Translations under genes and position numbers: made by a program
Part shown: piece after piece, positions 39,801 through 49,383 of the stretch
How the letters are laid out: each line of letters starts with the position of its first letter
Position numbering within the stretch: position 1 is the first letter of the stretch
Assembly (NCBI GenBank): GCA_049324535.1
Contig: JBMOOG010000011.1
Location: forward strand, 1-64,000
Source of the DNA: JBMOOG01 sp049324535
Lineage (GTDB): Bacteria; Pseudomonadota; Alphaproteobacteria; Rhodobacterales; Rhodobacteraceae
DNA: 64,000 bases
Direction: 5' to 3'
The notes under the pieces: model-generated
What the model was told of the DNA's origin: nothing
Seen by the model: the letters and a program-made list of their open reading frames with translations, nothing else
Databases searched by the model: none

Positions 39801-41621
39801 TCACTTCACCGTCAGGCCGTTCAGGACGACCCTTCCATCGGGCCCGAGGCGGATGTCCGATGTCAGCACATCGTCGCCAGCCGGCTTGGCGATCGTCGCA
39901 AGACCGAGGCGCAGCCCGGTCAGCGCGTCGTCCGACATGAGGCCCAGCGCCTGCGCGCGCCGCATCAACGCGTAAAGACCCATGGCGCGGAACTGGAAGG
40001 CACCCTCCGGCTCGGGCCGGTCGGGGCCGGAGGGATAGCGCAGGACCGCCTCGCCCGACCCGGTGACCGACGCACCCAGCCCCGACAGGACCAGCGCGCG
40101 CAGCGTGGCCTGTTCGGCGCGAAACGGCGTCGCGTCCCGTGCCGCCGGGTCGAAGAGGTTGCCGATCACAGTGACCAGCGCGCCCGCATCAAGCGTCACC
40201 CGGATCGGATCGCGCGGCAGCAGCGCCTGCGGATCGAAGGCCGACCACAATGCCTCGGACAGAAGCAGGTCGCGCAGGTCGATGCGCAGGTCCGCAGGCT
40301 GCGGTCCGGGGTCGCGGTGGACGGGCAGGGCGAAGGACAGCGCCATTTCGGGTGACGAAAACCCCACGGGACCGGGCAACTCGGGCACGGTCAGCGCATA
40401 GTCGATCCCCATGAGCGCGACGGCGGTGCGCAGGCCGGTCTCGCCGAGAGCGAATTCGAGGCGGGCGCCCTCGTGGCGGCTGCGGCTTGAGAGCGCCGGC
40501 GTGCCGGGCTCCGAGACCGCGAGCTCGGACGCGCCCGCGGTCTCGGTCAGGGCAAGGCGGACCGACAGCGCGCGGGGCGGGCCGGTCTCGAATTCGGCGG
40601 GACTGAGGCCGGACCCCAGGTCTGCGGCCAGTGTCGCGGTCGCCCCCGCGGTGCGGGTCGCCAGGTCCAGGGCCTCGCCCCGGCCGGGGTCGGCCATGGC
40701 GATCCGCGTCTGGCCGGGCCGGATCGACAGCGACAGGTCGAACCCCATGGCCGGCAGGGTTCCGGGGGCCACCGGGCCCTCCGCCGCCTGTGCGGCAAGG
40801 GTGGCGCGCACCCCGTCGGAGCGGGCGGATGCATCGAGCCGGAAACCCTCGTCGTCACGCGCCCGGACCTCGGCGGCAGTCGCGCCGACGCCCAGCGTAA
40901 GCGTGGCCGAGGCGCCGCTCAGGATCCCGAAGTCCCGGATCTCGTCCGCGCCCTGCGGTCGGGCAGCGATCGCGGCGCGAAGGTCCGCCGGAAGGACCAG
41001 CCGCTGTCCCAGGGCGAGTTCCGCCAGCGTGGCCTCGAACGCACCGGAACGACCGGCCCCGGTGAACCCCGCCTTGGCGGCCAGACGGCCCAGGGTCAGT
41101 GTCGTCTCGGCGGGAAGGCCATCGTTTAGCCGGACCGTGGCCGCGAGACCCTCGAGCGTGGCCTGCATCGTGGCCTGTCGGGGTGCGGTCCCGCGCGCCG
41201 AAACGGCCAGATCGGCCTCGAGCCGGTCAAGCGCGACGCGGACGTCGGGAAAGGACGCCGGCCCTTCAAACAGCACCCGCAGGCCGGTCTGCCGGACCGT
41301 GCCCGTCAGGTCGCCCTCTCCGATGCGGCCCACGAGGCTCGCCTCGGGGCTGGCCGTCATCGCGACCCGGCCGCCGCCCAGGTCGCGCAGCCGCAGCTCC
41401 GCCACGGCCTGCGACAGGGACGACCGGCCATCCGAGACATGCGCGATCACGTCCTGCAGGATCAGGGTGTCGCCGTCCCGACGCTGGCCGCCCAGCGTCA
41501 CGCTGACGCCATCGGCCCCCGGATCCGACAGCAGGAGGTCGCGCAGCTCGTCGGGGCTGATCGCGGCGGCCGGGCCGGGGATCAGGATCGCGGCCAGGCA
41601 CAGGGATGCGTACGGGCGCAC
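39801..41621 (-). CDS. DUF2125-family exported protein, long paralogue
   Basis: The 606-residue protein has a signal peptide (MRPYASLCLAAILIPGPAAA) and a long beta-rich body. It shares with its upstream neighbour the segments FDPQALLPRDPIRVTLDAGA and GDDVLTSDIRLGPDGRVVLN, diagnostic of DUF2125 proteins, which are found in alphaproteobacteria. Function is unknown; the repetitive beta structure recalls periplasmic AsmA-like proteins but this is a guess. It starts 60 bp after the shorter paralogue. Confidence 0.8.
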   Translation of the reverse strand: MRPYASLCLAAILIPGPAAAISPDELRDLLLSDPGADGVSVTLGGQRRDGDTLILQDVIAHVSDGRSSLSQAVAELRLRDLGGGRVAMTASPEASLVGRIGEGDLTGTVRQTGLRVLFEGPASFPDVRVALDRLEADLAVSARGTAPRQATMQATLEGLAATVRLNDGLPAETTLTLGRLAAKAGFTGAGRSGAFEATLAELALGQRLVLPADLRAAIAARPQGADEIRDFGILSGASATLTLGVGATAAEVRARDDEGFRLDASARSDGVRATLAAQAAEGPVAPGTLPAMGFDLSLSIRPGQTRIAMADPGRGEALDLATRTAGATATLAADLGSGLSPAEFETGPPRALSVRLALTETAGASELAVSEPGTPALSSRSRHEGARLEFALGETGLRTAVALMGIDYALTVPELPGPVGFSSPEMALSFALPVHRDPGPQPADLRIDLRDLLLSEALWSAFDPQALLPRDPIRVTLDAGALVTVIGNLFDPAARDATPFRAEQATLRALVLSGLGASVTGSGEAVLRYPSGPDRPEPEGAFQFRAMGLYALMRRAQALGLMSDDALTGLRLGLATIAKPAGDDVLTSDIRLGPDGRVVLNGLTVK

Positions 41622-41681
41622 GAGGAACCTCGGGTCAAGGCCGGACGGGCCGCCCCTCGGGGCGGCCCGCGGTCGTATCCG

Positions 41682-43166
41682 TCACTGGATGCGCTGGCCG
41701 TTGGCGTAGATGCCGCCGTCCTCGCGGAACTCGATCTTCGAGGTCAGCACATCGTCGCCCGCCGGCACCGCGAAGAGGCCAAGCATCATCCGCGCGCCCA
41801 TCGCCTGATCCTCGGGCACAAGGCCCATGGCGACCAGCTTGTCGATCAGGGCGTTGCCGCCGACGAGCTTCAGGTCCACCGAACCCAGCGGCTTCGGCGC
41901 CGGCCCGGTGTTGTCGAAGGTCGCCGCGCCGCTTCCCGTGAGATCGGCTCCGGCCACCTTCAGCTGCAGCGCGTTCAGCTTGACCGAGTCGACCATGGCC
42001 GGCACCGGCGCCGCGGCCGCCTGAACCGGATCGAAGATGTCGATCTTCGGCGTTGCCGTCCCGCTGGCGTCGATCAGCACCGTCGCCGGATCGCGCGGCA
42101 GCTGCGATGTCGGGTCGAAGAGACCCCAGACCGAATCCGACAAGGCCAGGTCGGCGATCTTCACCATCAGCTTGAAGGGCTGCGGCGTGTCGGCCGCCAT
42201 GACCGGCATGGCGAAGTCGAAGGCGGCCTCGGCGATCGTCAGATCCATCGGGGCCGGCAGCTGGTTGCCGGTCATCGCGATCCTGGTGTTCTTGCCACCG
42301 CCGCCATAGGCCAGGCCGGCCGAGGACATGCCGAAGGTGAGCGACCCGCCGTCGGCGGACGAGACCATGTTCATGGTCTGCTCGCCGTCCTGGAAGTCCA
42401 TCGTGTAGTTGCCGGCACCATAGGTCAGCGACCCGTTCAGCATGACTCCGGCCTTCAGCGCCGCGTTCATGTCCGCCATGGTGACGTTCTGCGGGATCTT
42501 CATGTCCGAGGTCGAGGACAGGCCGTTGAGCGTGCCCTTCGTGGCGAACGAGCCCGTGCCCGCCGGATCCTTCGCCGAAATGTCGAAGTCCATCGATTCG
42601 CTGGTGAAGTCCGACGTGACCTCGCGCCCCGAGCCGCTGACCATGCGGGCCTTGCCGGTGCTGTTCTTCAGGTTGACGCCGACGCTCATCGGTACGGCCT
42701 CGCCGTTCGCCTTGATGTCGGCGATGCCGACCGCCAGCGTGGGGGCGACAAAATCATAGGTCATGTCGCCCGGAACACCCGACACCAGCAGCGTCATTCC
42801 GGTCTGGCGGACGTCGATGGTCATGTCGGTCGCCTCGCCCTCGGCGGGCTTGGCGGTCATGGTCACCGGAATGGTTTCGGACAGGGTCACTTCGACCGAG
42901 CCGTCGCCCACGTTGCGCAGCCGCACTTCGGCGATGTCGATCTGCGTGGTCGCCTCCGGCGCGGTCGAGGAGAATTTCGCGCCCTCGATGACCAGCGTGT
43001 CGCCCTGCATCCCCTGCGAGGTCGTGGTGACGGTCTGCCCCATCTCCTGGTAGTAGGCGACCCAGTCGGCCCACACCTGTTCGGCGGTCACGTCTGCCCG
43101 GACGGCGGTGCTGCCCAGAAGGGCCGCGACCAGCGTGCCAGCGCCGATCCTGTTCCAATAAGCCAT
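41682..43166 (-). CDS. DUF2125-family exported protein, short paralogue
   Basis: The 494-residue protein begins MAYWNRIGAGTLVAALLG, a signal peptide ending near AVRA-24, and carries the DUF2125 segments FDPTSQLPRDPATVLIDASG and AGDDVLTSKIEFREDGG. I chose the ATG at 43166 because GGAAAGG is correctly spaced before it. The codon use is biased to C/G-ending codons as in well-expressed genes. It lies upstream of a second member, so the pair arose by tandem duplication. Confidence 0.82.
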   Translation of the reverse strand: MAYWNRIGAGTLVAALLGSTAVRADVTAEQVWADWVAYYQEMGQTVTTTSQGMQGDTLVIEGAKFSSTAPEATTQIDIAEVRLRNVGDGSVEVTLSETIPVTMTAKPAEGEATDMTIDVRQTGMTLLVSGVPGDMTYDFVAPTLAVGIADIKANGEAVPMSVGVNLKNSTGKARMVSGSGREVTSDFTSESMDFDISAKDPAGTGSFATKGTLNGLSSTSDMKIPQNVTMADMNAALKAGVMLNGSLTYGAGNYTMDFQDGEQTMNMVSSADGGSLTFGMSSAGLAYGGGGKNTRIAMTGNQLPAPMDLTIAEAAFDFAMPVMAADTPQPFKLMVKIADLALSDSVWGLFDPTSQLPRDPATVLIDASGTATPKIDIFDPVQAAAAPVPAMVDSVKLNALQLKVAGADLTGSGAATFDNTGPAPKPLGSVDLKLVGGNALIDKLVAMGLVPEDQAMGARMMLGLFAVPAGDDVLTSKIEFREDGGIYANGQRIQ

Positions 43167-43310
43167 AATGTGCCTTTCCATCGGTAAAAACGAACGCGCG
43201 AAGCATCCTGCCCGGCCGGGCTTCGGTCAAGTCCCCGACTGGGCTGGCAGACCCCGCCCCGGGCCTGCTAGATCCGATCAAACGGACCATTTCATGGCGG
43301 GTGCAGACCG

Positions 43311-43958
43311 ATGATCGGGATCGAACGGGACGGCGGCCTCTGGACGGCGACCATCCGCCGCCCGGACAAGGCGAATTCGCTGACCCTGTCCATGCTGGAG
43401 ACGCTGGCCGACATCGCCGCAGAGGCGGGTCAGGGCGGCGCGCGCGTCCTGGTGCTGACCGGCGAGGGCAAGGTCTTTTCCGCGGGCGCCGACCTCGACG
43501 AGGCGCGCGCAGGGCTTGCCGTGCATCCGGTCTGGGAACGGCTCTCGGGCGCGATCGCCGCCGCCCCCTGCCTGACCATCGCCGCGCTCAACGGCACGCT
43601 GGCCGGAGGCGCCTTCGGCATGGCGCTGGCCTGCGACCTGCGGATTGCCGTCCCGACCGCGCGGTTCTTCTACCCGGTGATGGCGCTCGGCTTCCTGCCC
43701 CAGCCCTCCGACCCCGTGCGGCTGGCCGCCCTGGTCGGCCCGGCGAGGGCCAAGATGATCCTCATGGCCGGCGCCCGGGTCGAGGCGGCCGAGGCCCTTG
43801 CCTGGGGTCTGGTGGACCGGATCGCCGAGCCCGGCGCGCTGCTTTCGGACGTGCGTCAGTTTGCGCAGGCGGCGCTGGAGGCGCGCGACGGGCATGGCGC
43901 GGCGATCAAGGCCATGATCCCGACGGGGTCCGCCCCGCGCGGGCTCAGTGGGGCGTGA
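43311..43958 (+). CDS. Enoyl-CoA hydratase/isomerase family protein, short
   Basis: The 215-residue crotonase-fold protein has FSAGADLDEA and the second oxyanion-hole segment LAGGAFGMALACDL. It is shorter than the usual 255-260 residues: the C-terminal helical region is mostly missing. The catalytic Glu positions cannot be matched with confidence. It ends overlapping by 14 bp the convergent sugE gene. Acyl-CoA substrate unknown. Confidence 0.8.
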   Translation: MIGIERDGGLWTATIRRPDKANSLTLSMLETLADIAAEAGQGGARVLVLTGEGKVFSAGADLDEARAGLAVHPVWERLSGAIAAAPCLTIAALNGTLAGGAFGMALACDLRIAVPTARFFYPVMALGFLPQPSDPVRLAALVGPARAKMILMAGARVEAAEALAWGLVDRIAEPGALLSDVRQFAQAALEARDGHGAAIKAMIPTGSAPRGLSGA

Positions 43959-44265
43959 CCAGCTTCAGCCCGACGATGCCGGCGACGACAAGCCCGATGC
44001 AGGCAAGCCGCAGCGCATCGGCGGGCTCGGAGAAGAGCACGATGCCGAAGAGCACCGTGCCGAGCGTTCCGATCCCGGTCCAGACCGCGTAGGCCGTCCC
44101 GAGCGGCAGTGTCCGGAGCGCAAGACCGAGCATCACCACGCTCGCCACCATGCTGACCAGCGTCAGCACCGAGGGCACCGGCCGGGTGAAGCCCTCGGTG
44201 TACTTGAGCCCGACGGCCCAGCCGACCTCCAGAAGCCCCGCGATCAGCAGATAGAACCAGGCCAT
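43945..44265 (-). CDS. sugE: SugE-type small multidrug resistance transporter
   Basis: The 106-residue protein has four membrane helices and the conserved Glu in the first (AGLLEVGWAVGLKYTEGFT), as in proton-coupled SMR transporters; the GTAYAVWTGIGTLGTV segment is the SugE/Gdx-type signature. These export guanidinium or quaternary amines. The ATG at 44265 (GGGAGTCGTC ribosome site) is preferred to one four codons upstream. It acts as a homodimer or heterodimer; only one gene is present here. Confidence 0.9.
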   Translation of the reverse strand: MAWFYLLIAGLLEVGWAVGLKYTEGFTRPVPSVLTLVSMVASVVMLGLALRTLPLGTAYAVWTGIGTLGTVLFGIVLFSEPADALRLACIGLVVAGIVGLKLVTPH

Positions 44266-44318
44266 GACGACTCCCATCGCATCGCGGCGACGCTAGCCGC
44301 ATACGGATTGCCGGACAA

Positions 44319-44666
44319 TCAGCCATTCGGCGCCGACGCCCGGGCGGATGACCGGCGCCGGTTCGCCCGACGCGGACCCGGCACCCGCGACAGGAACGAC
44401 GGCGGCCGCCGGGCGATCCAGTCGAGGAAGCCCGCGAGCCGGGGCGACGCCCGCAGCGCCGCGACGCTGGCATGGGACCGCGCCAGCTCGGTCTCGGTGA
44501 AGGCCGCGTGGATCTGGCGGTGGCAGATCTCGTGCAGAAGCACGGTCGGACCGCCCTTGCCGCCCCGCAGCCGCGGCACAAGGTGGTGCAGGCTTTGCGG
44601 AACGCCTTGCGGGATCGGCCGGCCGCAGAGCGGGCAGAGCGGGTCGCTGCCGTCGGGAAGGTCCAT
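44319..44666 (-). CDS. HNH-type nuclease-fold protein
   Basis: The 115-residue protein carries two zinc-binding CxxC-type pairs or motifs (LCPLCGRP near residue 10) and the HNH-like core SLHHLVPRLRGGKGG followed by LLHEICHRQIHAAFTE. The C-terminal half is Arg-rich. This matches small HNH endonuclease-fold proteins of Rhodobacterales; activity is not shown. The ATG at 44666 is preferred since homology starts there. It lies divergent from the mscS-family gene. Confidence 0.75.
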   Translation of the reverse strand: MDLPDGSDPLCPLCGRPIPQGVPQSLHHLVPRLRGGKGGPTVLLHEICHRQIHAAFTETELARSHASVAALRASPRLAGFLDWIARRPPSFLSRVPGPRRANRRRSSARASAPNG

Positions 44667-44738
44667 CCGTCCAGCGCTCCCCTTGCCATGGCCCTCCGAT
44701 CTTGCCAGAGCAGGACAGGTCGCGACAAGAGGACCCGA

Positions 44739-46054
44739 ATGGACGGACAAACGCCGATCGCCGCTCGACTGCTCGACTATCTGGGTCAGGGCCGCGCGGT
44801 GGCTCTCGACTGGCTGACCAGTCCCGCGGCCTGGTCGCAGTTCGCCATTGTCCTCGTCGCCTGGCTTGGCGCTCTGCTGCTGTCGCGCCTTGTCGTCCGC
44901 CCGGCCGCCGACCGGTTGCGGCCGCCCGACGGGCCGCCGGCCTTCTGGCCGCGCTGCGCCGGTTCCTCGTGGCGCTGCGGCCGCTGGCGTTGCCGCTGCT
45001 GGCCTATGCCCTCGCCGCGGCGGGCGAGGCGCTGACCCGGACGCTCTTCGGCACGGGCGCGGTCATTGCCTTCGGGCAACGCGTGTTCCTCTTCCTGGCC
45101 GCCCGCACCGTGGCGCGGGACATCCTGCGCGACCCGTTCCTGCGGCTTCTGGCGCGCTGGGTGCTGGTGCCCGCGGCGGCGCTCTATGCTCTCGGGCTCT
45201 GGCAGCCCTTCAACGCCTGGCTCGAAGGGCTGACGCTGGAACTCGGCAACATCCGCATCTCGGCGATGGCGCTGTTGCGCGGCCTGGTCGTCGGAGGGCT
45301 TCTGTTCTGGCTTGGCCGATGGTCGAACCGGCAGAGCGCCGATTTCATCCATGCCCAGCGCGACCTGCGCCCCGCGACCCGCGAACTGGCGGTGAAGGCG
45401 GCCGAGGTGGCGATCTTCGGCGCGGCGTTCCTGCTCCTTCTCTCGGTCATGGGCATCGACCTGACAGCGGTCGCGGTGCTGGGCGGCGCGCTTGGCGTGG
45501 GCATCGGCCTCGGGCTTCAGCAGATCGCCGCAAACTTCATCTCGGGCATCATCCTTCTGGTCGAGGGCCAGACCACGGTCGGCGACTACGTCGAACTCGA
45601 CGGCGGCGAGAAGGGCGCCATCGTGAAGATGACCGCGCGCGCCTGCGTGCTCGAGACCTTCGACGGCAAGTGGATCGTGGTGCCGAACGAACATTTCATC
45701 ACCACCCGCGTGGTGAACTATTCCGATCAGGGCAGCGCCAACCGCTACGAGGTGCCGTTCTCGGTCGGCTACGACACCGACATCACCCGCGTGCCGCCGC
45801 TGATCGAAGCGGCGGTGGCAGCGCTGCCCTTCGTTCTGGACCAGCCCGATGGCCCGGACTGCGAGCTGCGGGCCTTCGGGGAAAGCGGCATCGATTTCGC
45901 GGTGGAATACTGGGTGAGCGGCATCGACGACGGGCGCAACAAATACGCCAGCCAGGTGCTCTTCGCGATCTGGCAGGCGCTGCGCGACGCCCGCATCGAC
46001 ATTCCCTATCCGCACCGCGTGGTCGAGCTGCGCGGCCCGGCGCCGGCGCCGTGA
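44739..46054 (+). pseudogene. MscS-family mechanosensitive channel, frameshifted near the N-terminus
   Basis: The coding sequence opens MDGQTPIAARLLDYLGQGRA at 44739 and has a first membrane helix (SQFAIVLVAWLGALLLSRL). Between about 44920 and 44950 the frame breaks: the original frame stops at 45035, while the rest of the gene (LRRFLVALRPLALPLLAYAL onward) continues in the frame one base earlier, as if one base is missing from the GC-rich GACGGGCCGCCGGCC stretch. The downstream part is intact: MscS pore helix (GALGVGIGLGLQQIAANFI), LLVEGQTTVGDYVEL and the C-terminal beta domain. It is either a real one-base deletion or a sequencing error. Confidence 0.8.
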
Positions 46055-47214
46055 CCGACGCGCTGGTGATCGGGGCCGGTCCGGCCGGGCTGATGGCGGC
46101 CGAGGCGCTGGCCGTCGCGGGCCGCCGCGTCACCATCGTCGAGGCGCTGGCGACCCCGGCCCGGAAGTTCCTGATGGCCGGCAAGTCCGGGCTGAACATC
46201 ACCCGCGACGAGCCGCCGGCCTCGTTCCTTGCGGCCTATGACGCGCCCTGGCTGGAACCGGCCCTCTCCGCCTTCGGACCCGCCGAGGTCGTGGCCTGGA
46301 TGCGCGGTCTGGGCATCGAGAGCTTTGCCGGCAGCACCGGGCGGGTGTTTCCCGTCGGCATGAAGGCCTCGCCGCTGCTGCGCGCCTGGCTTGCGCGGCT
46401 GGCGGGTCTGGGGGTCGTGCTGCACACGCGCTGGCGCTGGACCGGGTTCGACGGCGCTGCGCTGACCTTCGCCACACCTGGGGGCGCGCGGTCGCTCGCG
46501 CCCGCGGTCACCGTTCTGGCGCTCGGCGGGGCAAGCTGGGCGCGGCTCGGGTCGGATGCGGCCTGGGTGCCCTGGCTGGCCGCCAAGGACGTCGCCATCA
46601 CCCCGTTCCGACCCGCGAACATGGGATTCTCGGTCGCCTGGTCGCCCGCCATGGCCCGCCATTTCGGAGCCCCCGTCAAGGGCGTGGCCCTGCTGGCGGG
46701 CGACCGGCGCGAACGTGGCGAGTTCGTACTGTCGTCGCGCGGTCTGGAAGGCGGCGGGATCTATGCGGTCGCGCGCCTTCTGCGCGACGGCGCGCCGCTC
46801 CACCTCGATCTGGTGCCGGACCTTTCGGGGCCAACCGTCGCGCGCCGGCTTGCCGCGACGCGGCCGGGTGACACGCTGTCCAACCGGCTGCGCAAGGCCC
46901 TGCGGCTTGACCCGGTGCGGCTGGCCCTCTTGCGCGAATGGGGCGGGCCTCTGCCCGACCGCCCCGAGGACCTTGCCGCGCGGGTCAAGGCGCTGCCGGT
47001 GTCGCTTGCCGGTCCCCGGCCCCTCGACGAGGCGATCTCGTCGGCCGGGGGAATCGCGCGCGACGCGCTGACCGACGATCTGGAACTCAGGGCGTTGCCC
47101 GGAATCTTTGCGGCCGGCGAGATGCTGGACTGGGAGGCGCCGACGGGCGGCTACCTGCTGACCGCCTGTCTCGCCACCGGTCTCCGGGCCGGGCGCGCCG
47201 CGGCCCGCCACTGA
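46051..47214 (+). CDS. HI0933-like flavoprotein (BaiN family)
   Basis: The 387-residue FAD protein has a GTG start overlapping the channel-gene stop, the dinucleotide-binding VIGAGPAGLMAAEALAVAG, ARKFLMAGKSGLNIT (the HI0933/BaiN fingerprint), and a C-terminal GEMLDWEAPTGGYLLTACL segment. It is of the subfamily annotated as a TIGR03862 flavoprotein. The reaction is unknown; an oxidoreductase role is likely from fold. Confidence 0.88.
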   Translation: MTDALVIGAGPAGLMAAEALAVAGRRVTIVEALATPARKFLMAGKSGLNITRDEPPASFLAAYDAPWLEPALSAFGPAEVVAWMRGLGIESFAGSTGRVFPVGMKASPLLRAWLARLAGLGVVLHTRWRWTGFDGAALTFATPGGARSLAPAVTVLALGGASWARLGSDAAWVPWLAAKDVAITPFRPANMGFSVAWSPAMARHFGAPVKGVALLAGDRRERGEFVLSSRGLEGGGIYAVARLLRDGAPLHLDLVPDLSGPTVARRLAATRPGDTLSNRLRKALRLDPVRLALLREWGGPLPDRPEDLAARVKALPVSLAGPRPLDEAISSAGGIARDALTDDLELRALPGIFAAGEMLDWEAPTGGYLLTACLATGLRAGRAAARH

Positions 47215-47233
47215 GCCGCGCGAACCCCGGCCG

Positions 47234-47821
47234 TCAGCGCGCCATGGCCCTCTGATAGGCCGGACGGGCCCGGATGCGCTCGAAATAGTCGGTGAGCCGA
47301 TGCTCGACCAGCGGGAACCGCGCCGACAGCGCCCAGCCGAGGCAGTGGCCGAGGATGATGTCGGGTACCGTCATCATCTCGCCCATGACGAAGGGACCGT
47401 CGCCCATCCGATGCACCAGCACCTTCTGGCTGCGCTCGAATTCCCACTTCAGGCTGTCCTTGATCGCGCTCATCCGCATCTCCTGCGGCAGGATGAAGCT
47501 GTGCCGCGCCGCCATCCAGAGCGCGGCGTCGAATTCGTCGAGAAGGAACTGGGTGAGGCTGTCCTGCCGCGCCCGGTCCAGGGTGCCGGCCGTATGGGTC
47601 AGCCGTCCGTGCCGATCGGCCAGGTACTGGATGATCGCCGTCGAATCGGTGATCGGCGTGCCGTCGTCGATCAGCACGGGAACCTTGCCGGCCGGGTTGA
47701 ACTCGACCACATCGGCGGACCGGGGCGCGGCGGGTATGTGCTCGTAGGGCAGCTCCAGCTCTTCGAGCATCCACAGCGCCCGGGCGGCCCGGCTGTTCAC
47801 GGTTCCGATGACAGTATACAT
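47234..47821 (-). CDS. Glutathione S-transferase family protein
   Basis: The 195-residue protein has an N-terminal thioredoxin-like domain (VNSRAARALWMLEELELPYE, NPAGKVPVLIDDG, ITDSTAIIQYLADRHG) and a helical C-terminal domain. Ser in VNSRA is the likely catalytic residue. It may conjugate glutathione to electrophiles or act as a glutathione-dependent reductase. It follows holA by 54 bp on the same strand and may be part of the leuS-lptE-holA transcript. Confidence 0.88.
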   Translation of the reverse strand: MYTVIGTVNSRAARALWMLEELELPYEHIPAAPRSADVVEFNPAGKVPVLIDDGTPITDSTAIIQYLADRHGRLTHTAGTLDRARQDSLTQFLLDEFDAALWMAARHSFILPQEMRMSAIKDSLKWEFERSQKVLVHRMGDGPFVMGEMMTVPDIILGHCLGWALSARFPLVEHRLTDYFERIRARPAYQRAMAR

Positions 47822-47875
47822 GGCGGACTCCTCGCAGCCATCTGGCCATGCGCGGGCGCCGGGCGCAAGGCCCGC

Positions 47876-48892
47876 TCAGCGGCGCATCGCCAGCCGCATC
47901 AGCGCGCGTTCCACAACCGCCATCGCCGGGGCCCGCGAGGATGACCGCAGCGTCAGATCGGTATCGACCAGAAGCCGGATCGCCTCTTCGAGCCCCCGGC
48001 GCCCCCAGCTCTCGACCTGGCGCAGCATCCGGTCGCGCTTCGGTCCGAAGACCGGCGGCCGGATGCGCCCGAGTCCGGCTGCGGGCCCCTGCGGATCGCA
48101 GGCGGCGGCGTGCAGCGCCCGGAAATGCTGCAGCGCGCCGATGCACAGCCGGACCGGGGCCACGCCCTGCCCTTCGAGCCGCCGCATCAGCGCCCCGACC
48201 TCGGCGCCGCGGCGCTCGGCGGTGGCGTGCAGGATATCGTCCAGCTCGGCCTCGATGGTCGCCGGGGCGCAGGCGGCCACGTCCTCGGAGCTCAGCGGAT
48301 GCGGATCGCCGATCTTGAACAGCGCGATCTTCTCGACCGTCTGGCGGAAGTCGCCGGGGTCGAGGTCGCGCGCCAGAGCCGTGAGGTCGGCCATAGCGCT
48401 GCGGCCGATGTCCGACAACCCGGCCTGCCGCAGCATCGCGTCGATTTCCTCGCGCGAGGGCGGGTCGTCGTAGATGCCGATCGCGCAGGCGGCCGGATGC
48501 TCCTCGAAGGCCTTGCGAAGGACCGACCGCGCGGCCAGCGACCCGGCCGTGACCACCAGCGTCGCATCGCCGCTCTGCCATCCGGCCAGCGCCGCCAGAA
48601 CCGGCTCGGCGACGCTCTCGGTGGCGTCCTCGACGAAGACCACGCGCGGCCCGGGAAAGAACCCCTGCTCCTTCAGCCCGTCCAGCGCCAGCGCCGGATC
48701 CCGCCGCAGATCGGAGGCCGCGATCCGCGTGAGCCGCATCTCGGCCTCGCCCTGCGCTCCGATCAGCGCGGCGATCACCTCCTGCCGGCGCAGCGCCACC
48801 CGCATCGCGTCGGCCCCGTAGATCAGAAGTGCCGGCCGACCGGGCTCGGGCCGGGCAAGAAACCGGGCCGCCGCGGCTCCGCCGAGCTTCAT
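47876..48892 (-). CDS. holA: DNA polymerase III delta subunit
   Basis: HolA is the clamp-loader delta subunit that opens the beta sliding clamp. The 338-residue protein has the delta fold: LLIYGADAMRVALRRQEVI near the N-terminus, an AAA-like body (ALDGLKEQGFFPGPRVVFVEDA), and a helical C-terminal domain. Its ATG overlaps the lptE stop. The leuS-lptE-holA order is conserved in alphaproteobacteria. Confidence 0.92.
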   Translation of the reverse strand: MKLGGAAAARFLARPEPGRPALLIYGADAMRVALRRQEVIAALIGAQGEAEMRLTRIAASDLRRDPALALDGLKEQGFFPGPRVVFVEDATESVAEPVLAALAGWQSGDATLVVTAGSLAARSVLRKAFEEHPAACAIGIYDDPPSREEIDAMLRQAGLSDIGRSAMADLTALARDLDPGDFRQTVEKIALFKIGDPHPLSSEDVAACAPATIEAELDDILHATAERRGAEVGALMRRLEGQGVAPVRLCIGALQHFRALHAAACDPQGPAAGLGRIRPPVFGPKRDRMLRQVESWGRRGLEEAIRLLVDTDLTLRSSSRAPAMAVVERALMRLAMRR

Positions 48893-49383
48893 GGGCCGGT
48901 CTGCGCCGCCCGGGCCGCGATCAGGCGGGTGACGATCGCATCGGCCAGCACGGTCATCAGCCGCTTGTAGGCGTCGGCCTCGGCCGCCGCGGTGGACACC
49001 GGCGTGCCGGTGGCCGAGTAGGCAGTGAAGTTCGTCACCTTGCCCTCGGACACCATCCGGTCCGCGCGGTCGCGCAGCGCGTAGCTGACGCTGCCCGCGA
49101 TGTTGTAGCGGGTGATCGCGTTCGACGAGGTGATCGCCAGCTGCGTCACCTTGGTGTCGATCCGGTAGCTCAGCCGATAGGCGGGCGATCGGGTGCGGCC
49201 CAGCCGCTCCTCGAGCCGCTCGACCAGGTCAAAGCCGTTCTTGTCCGCGGGCGGGTCGATCGCGACGCTGTCGAAAAGGTCTGCGGCCGGACCGCCGGGG
49301 GCAAAGGCCGGACGGAACCCGCAGCCGGCCAGCGGCGCTGCGGCGAGGGCGAGGATCAGCCTGCGGCGGTCATACGACGACAT
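48889..49383 (-). CDS. lptE: LPS-assembly lipoprotein LptE
   Basis: LptE plugs the LptD barrel that inserts lipopolysaccharide in the outer membrane. The 164-residue precursor has a lipobox (LAAAPLAGCGFRPAF, Cys about 21), and the body pattern YRLSYRIDTKVTQLAI of the family. It starts within the last bases of leuS (14-bp overlap) and ends overlapping holA. It is a lipoprotein of low sequence conservation, identified chiefly by position and lipobox. Confidence 0.88.
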   Translation of the reverse strand: MSSYDRRRLILALAAAPLAGCGFRPAFAPGGPAADLFDSVAIDPPADKNGFDLVERLEERLGRTRSPAYRLSYRIDTKVTQLAITSSNAITRYNIAGSVSYALRDRADRMVSEGKVTNFTAYSATGTPVSTAAAEADAYKRLMTVLADAIVTRLIAARAAQTGP

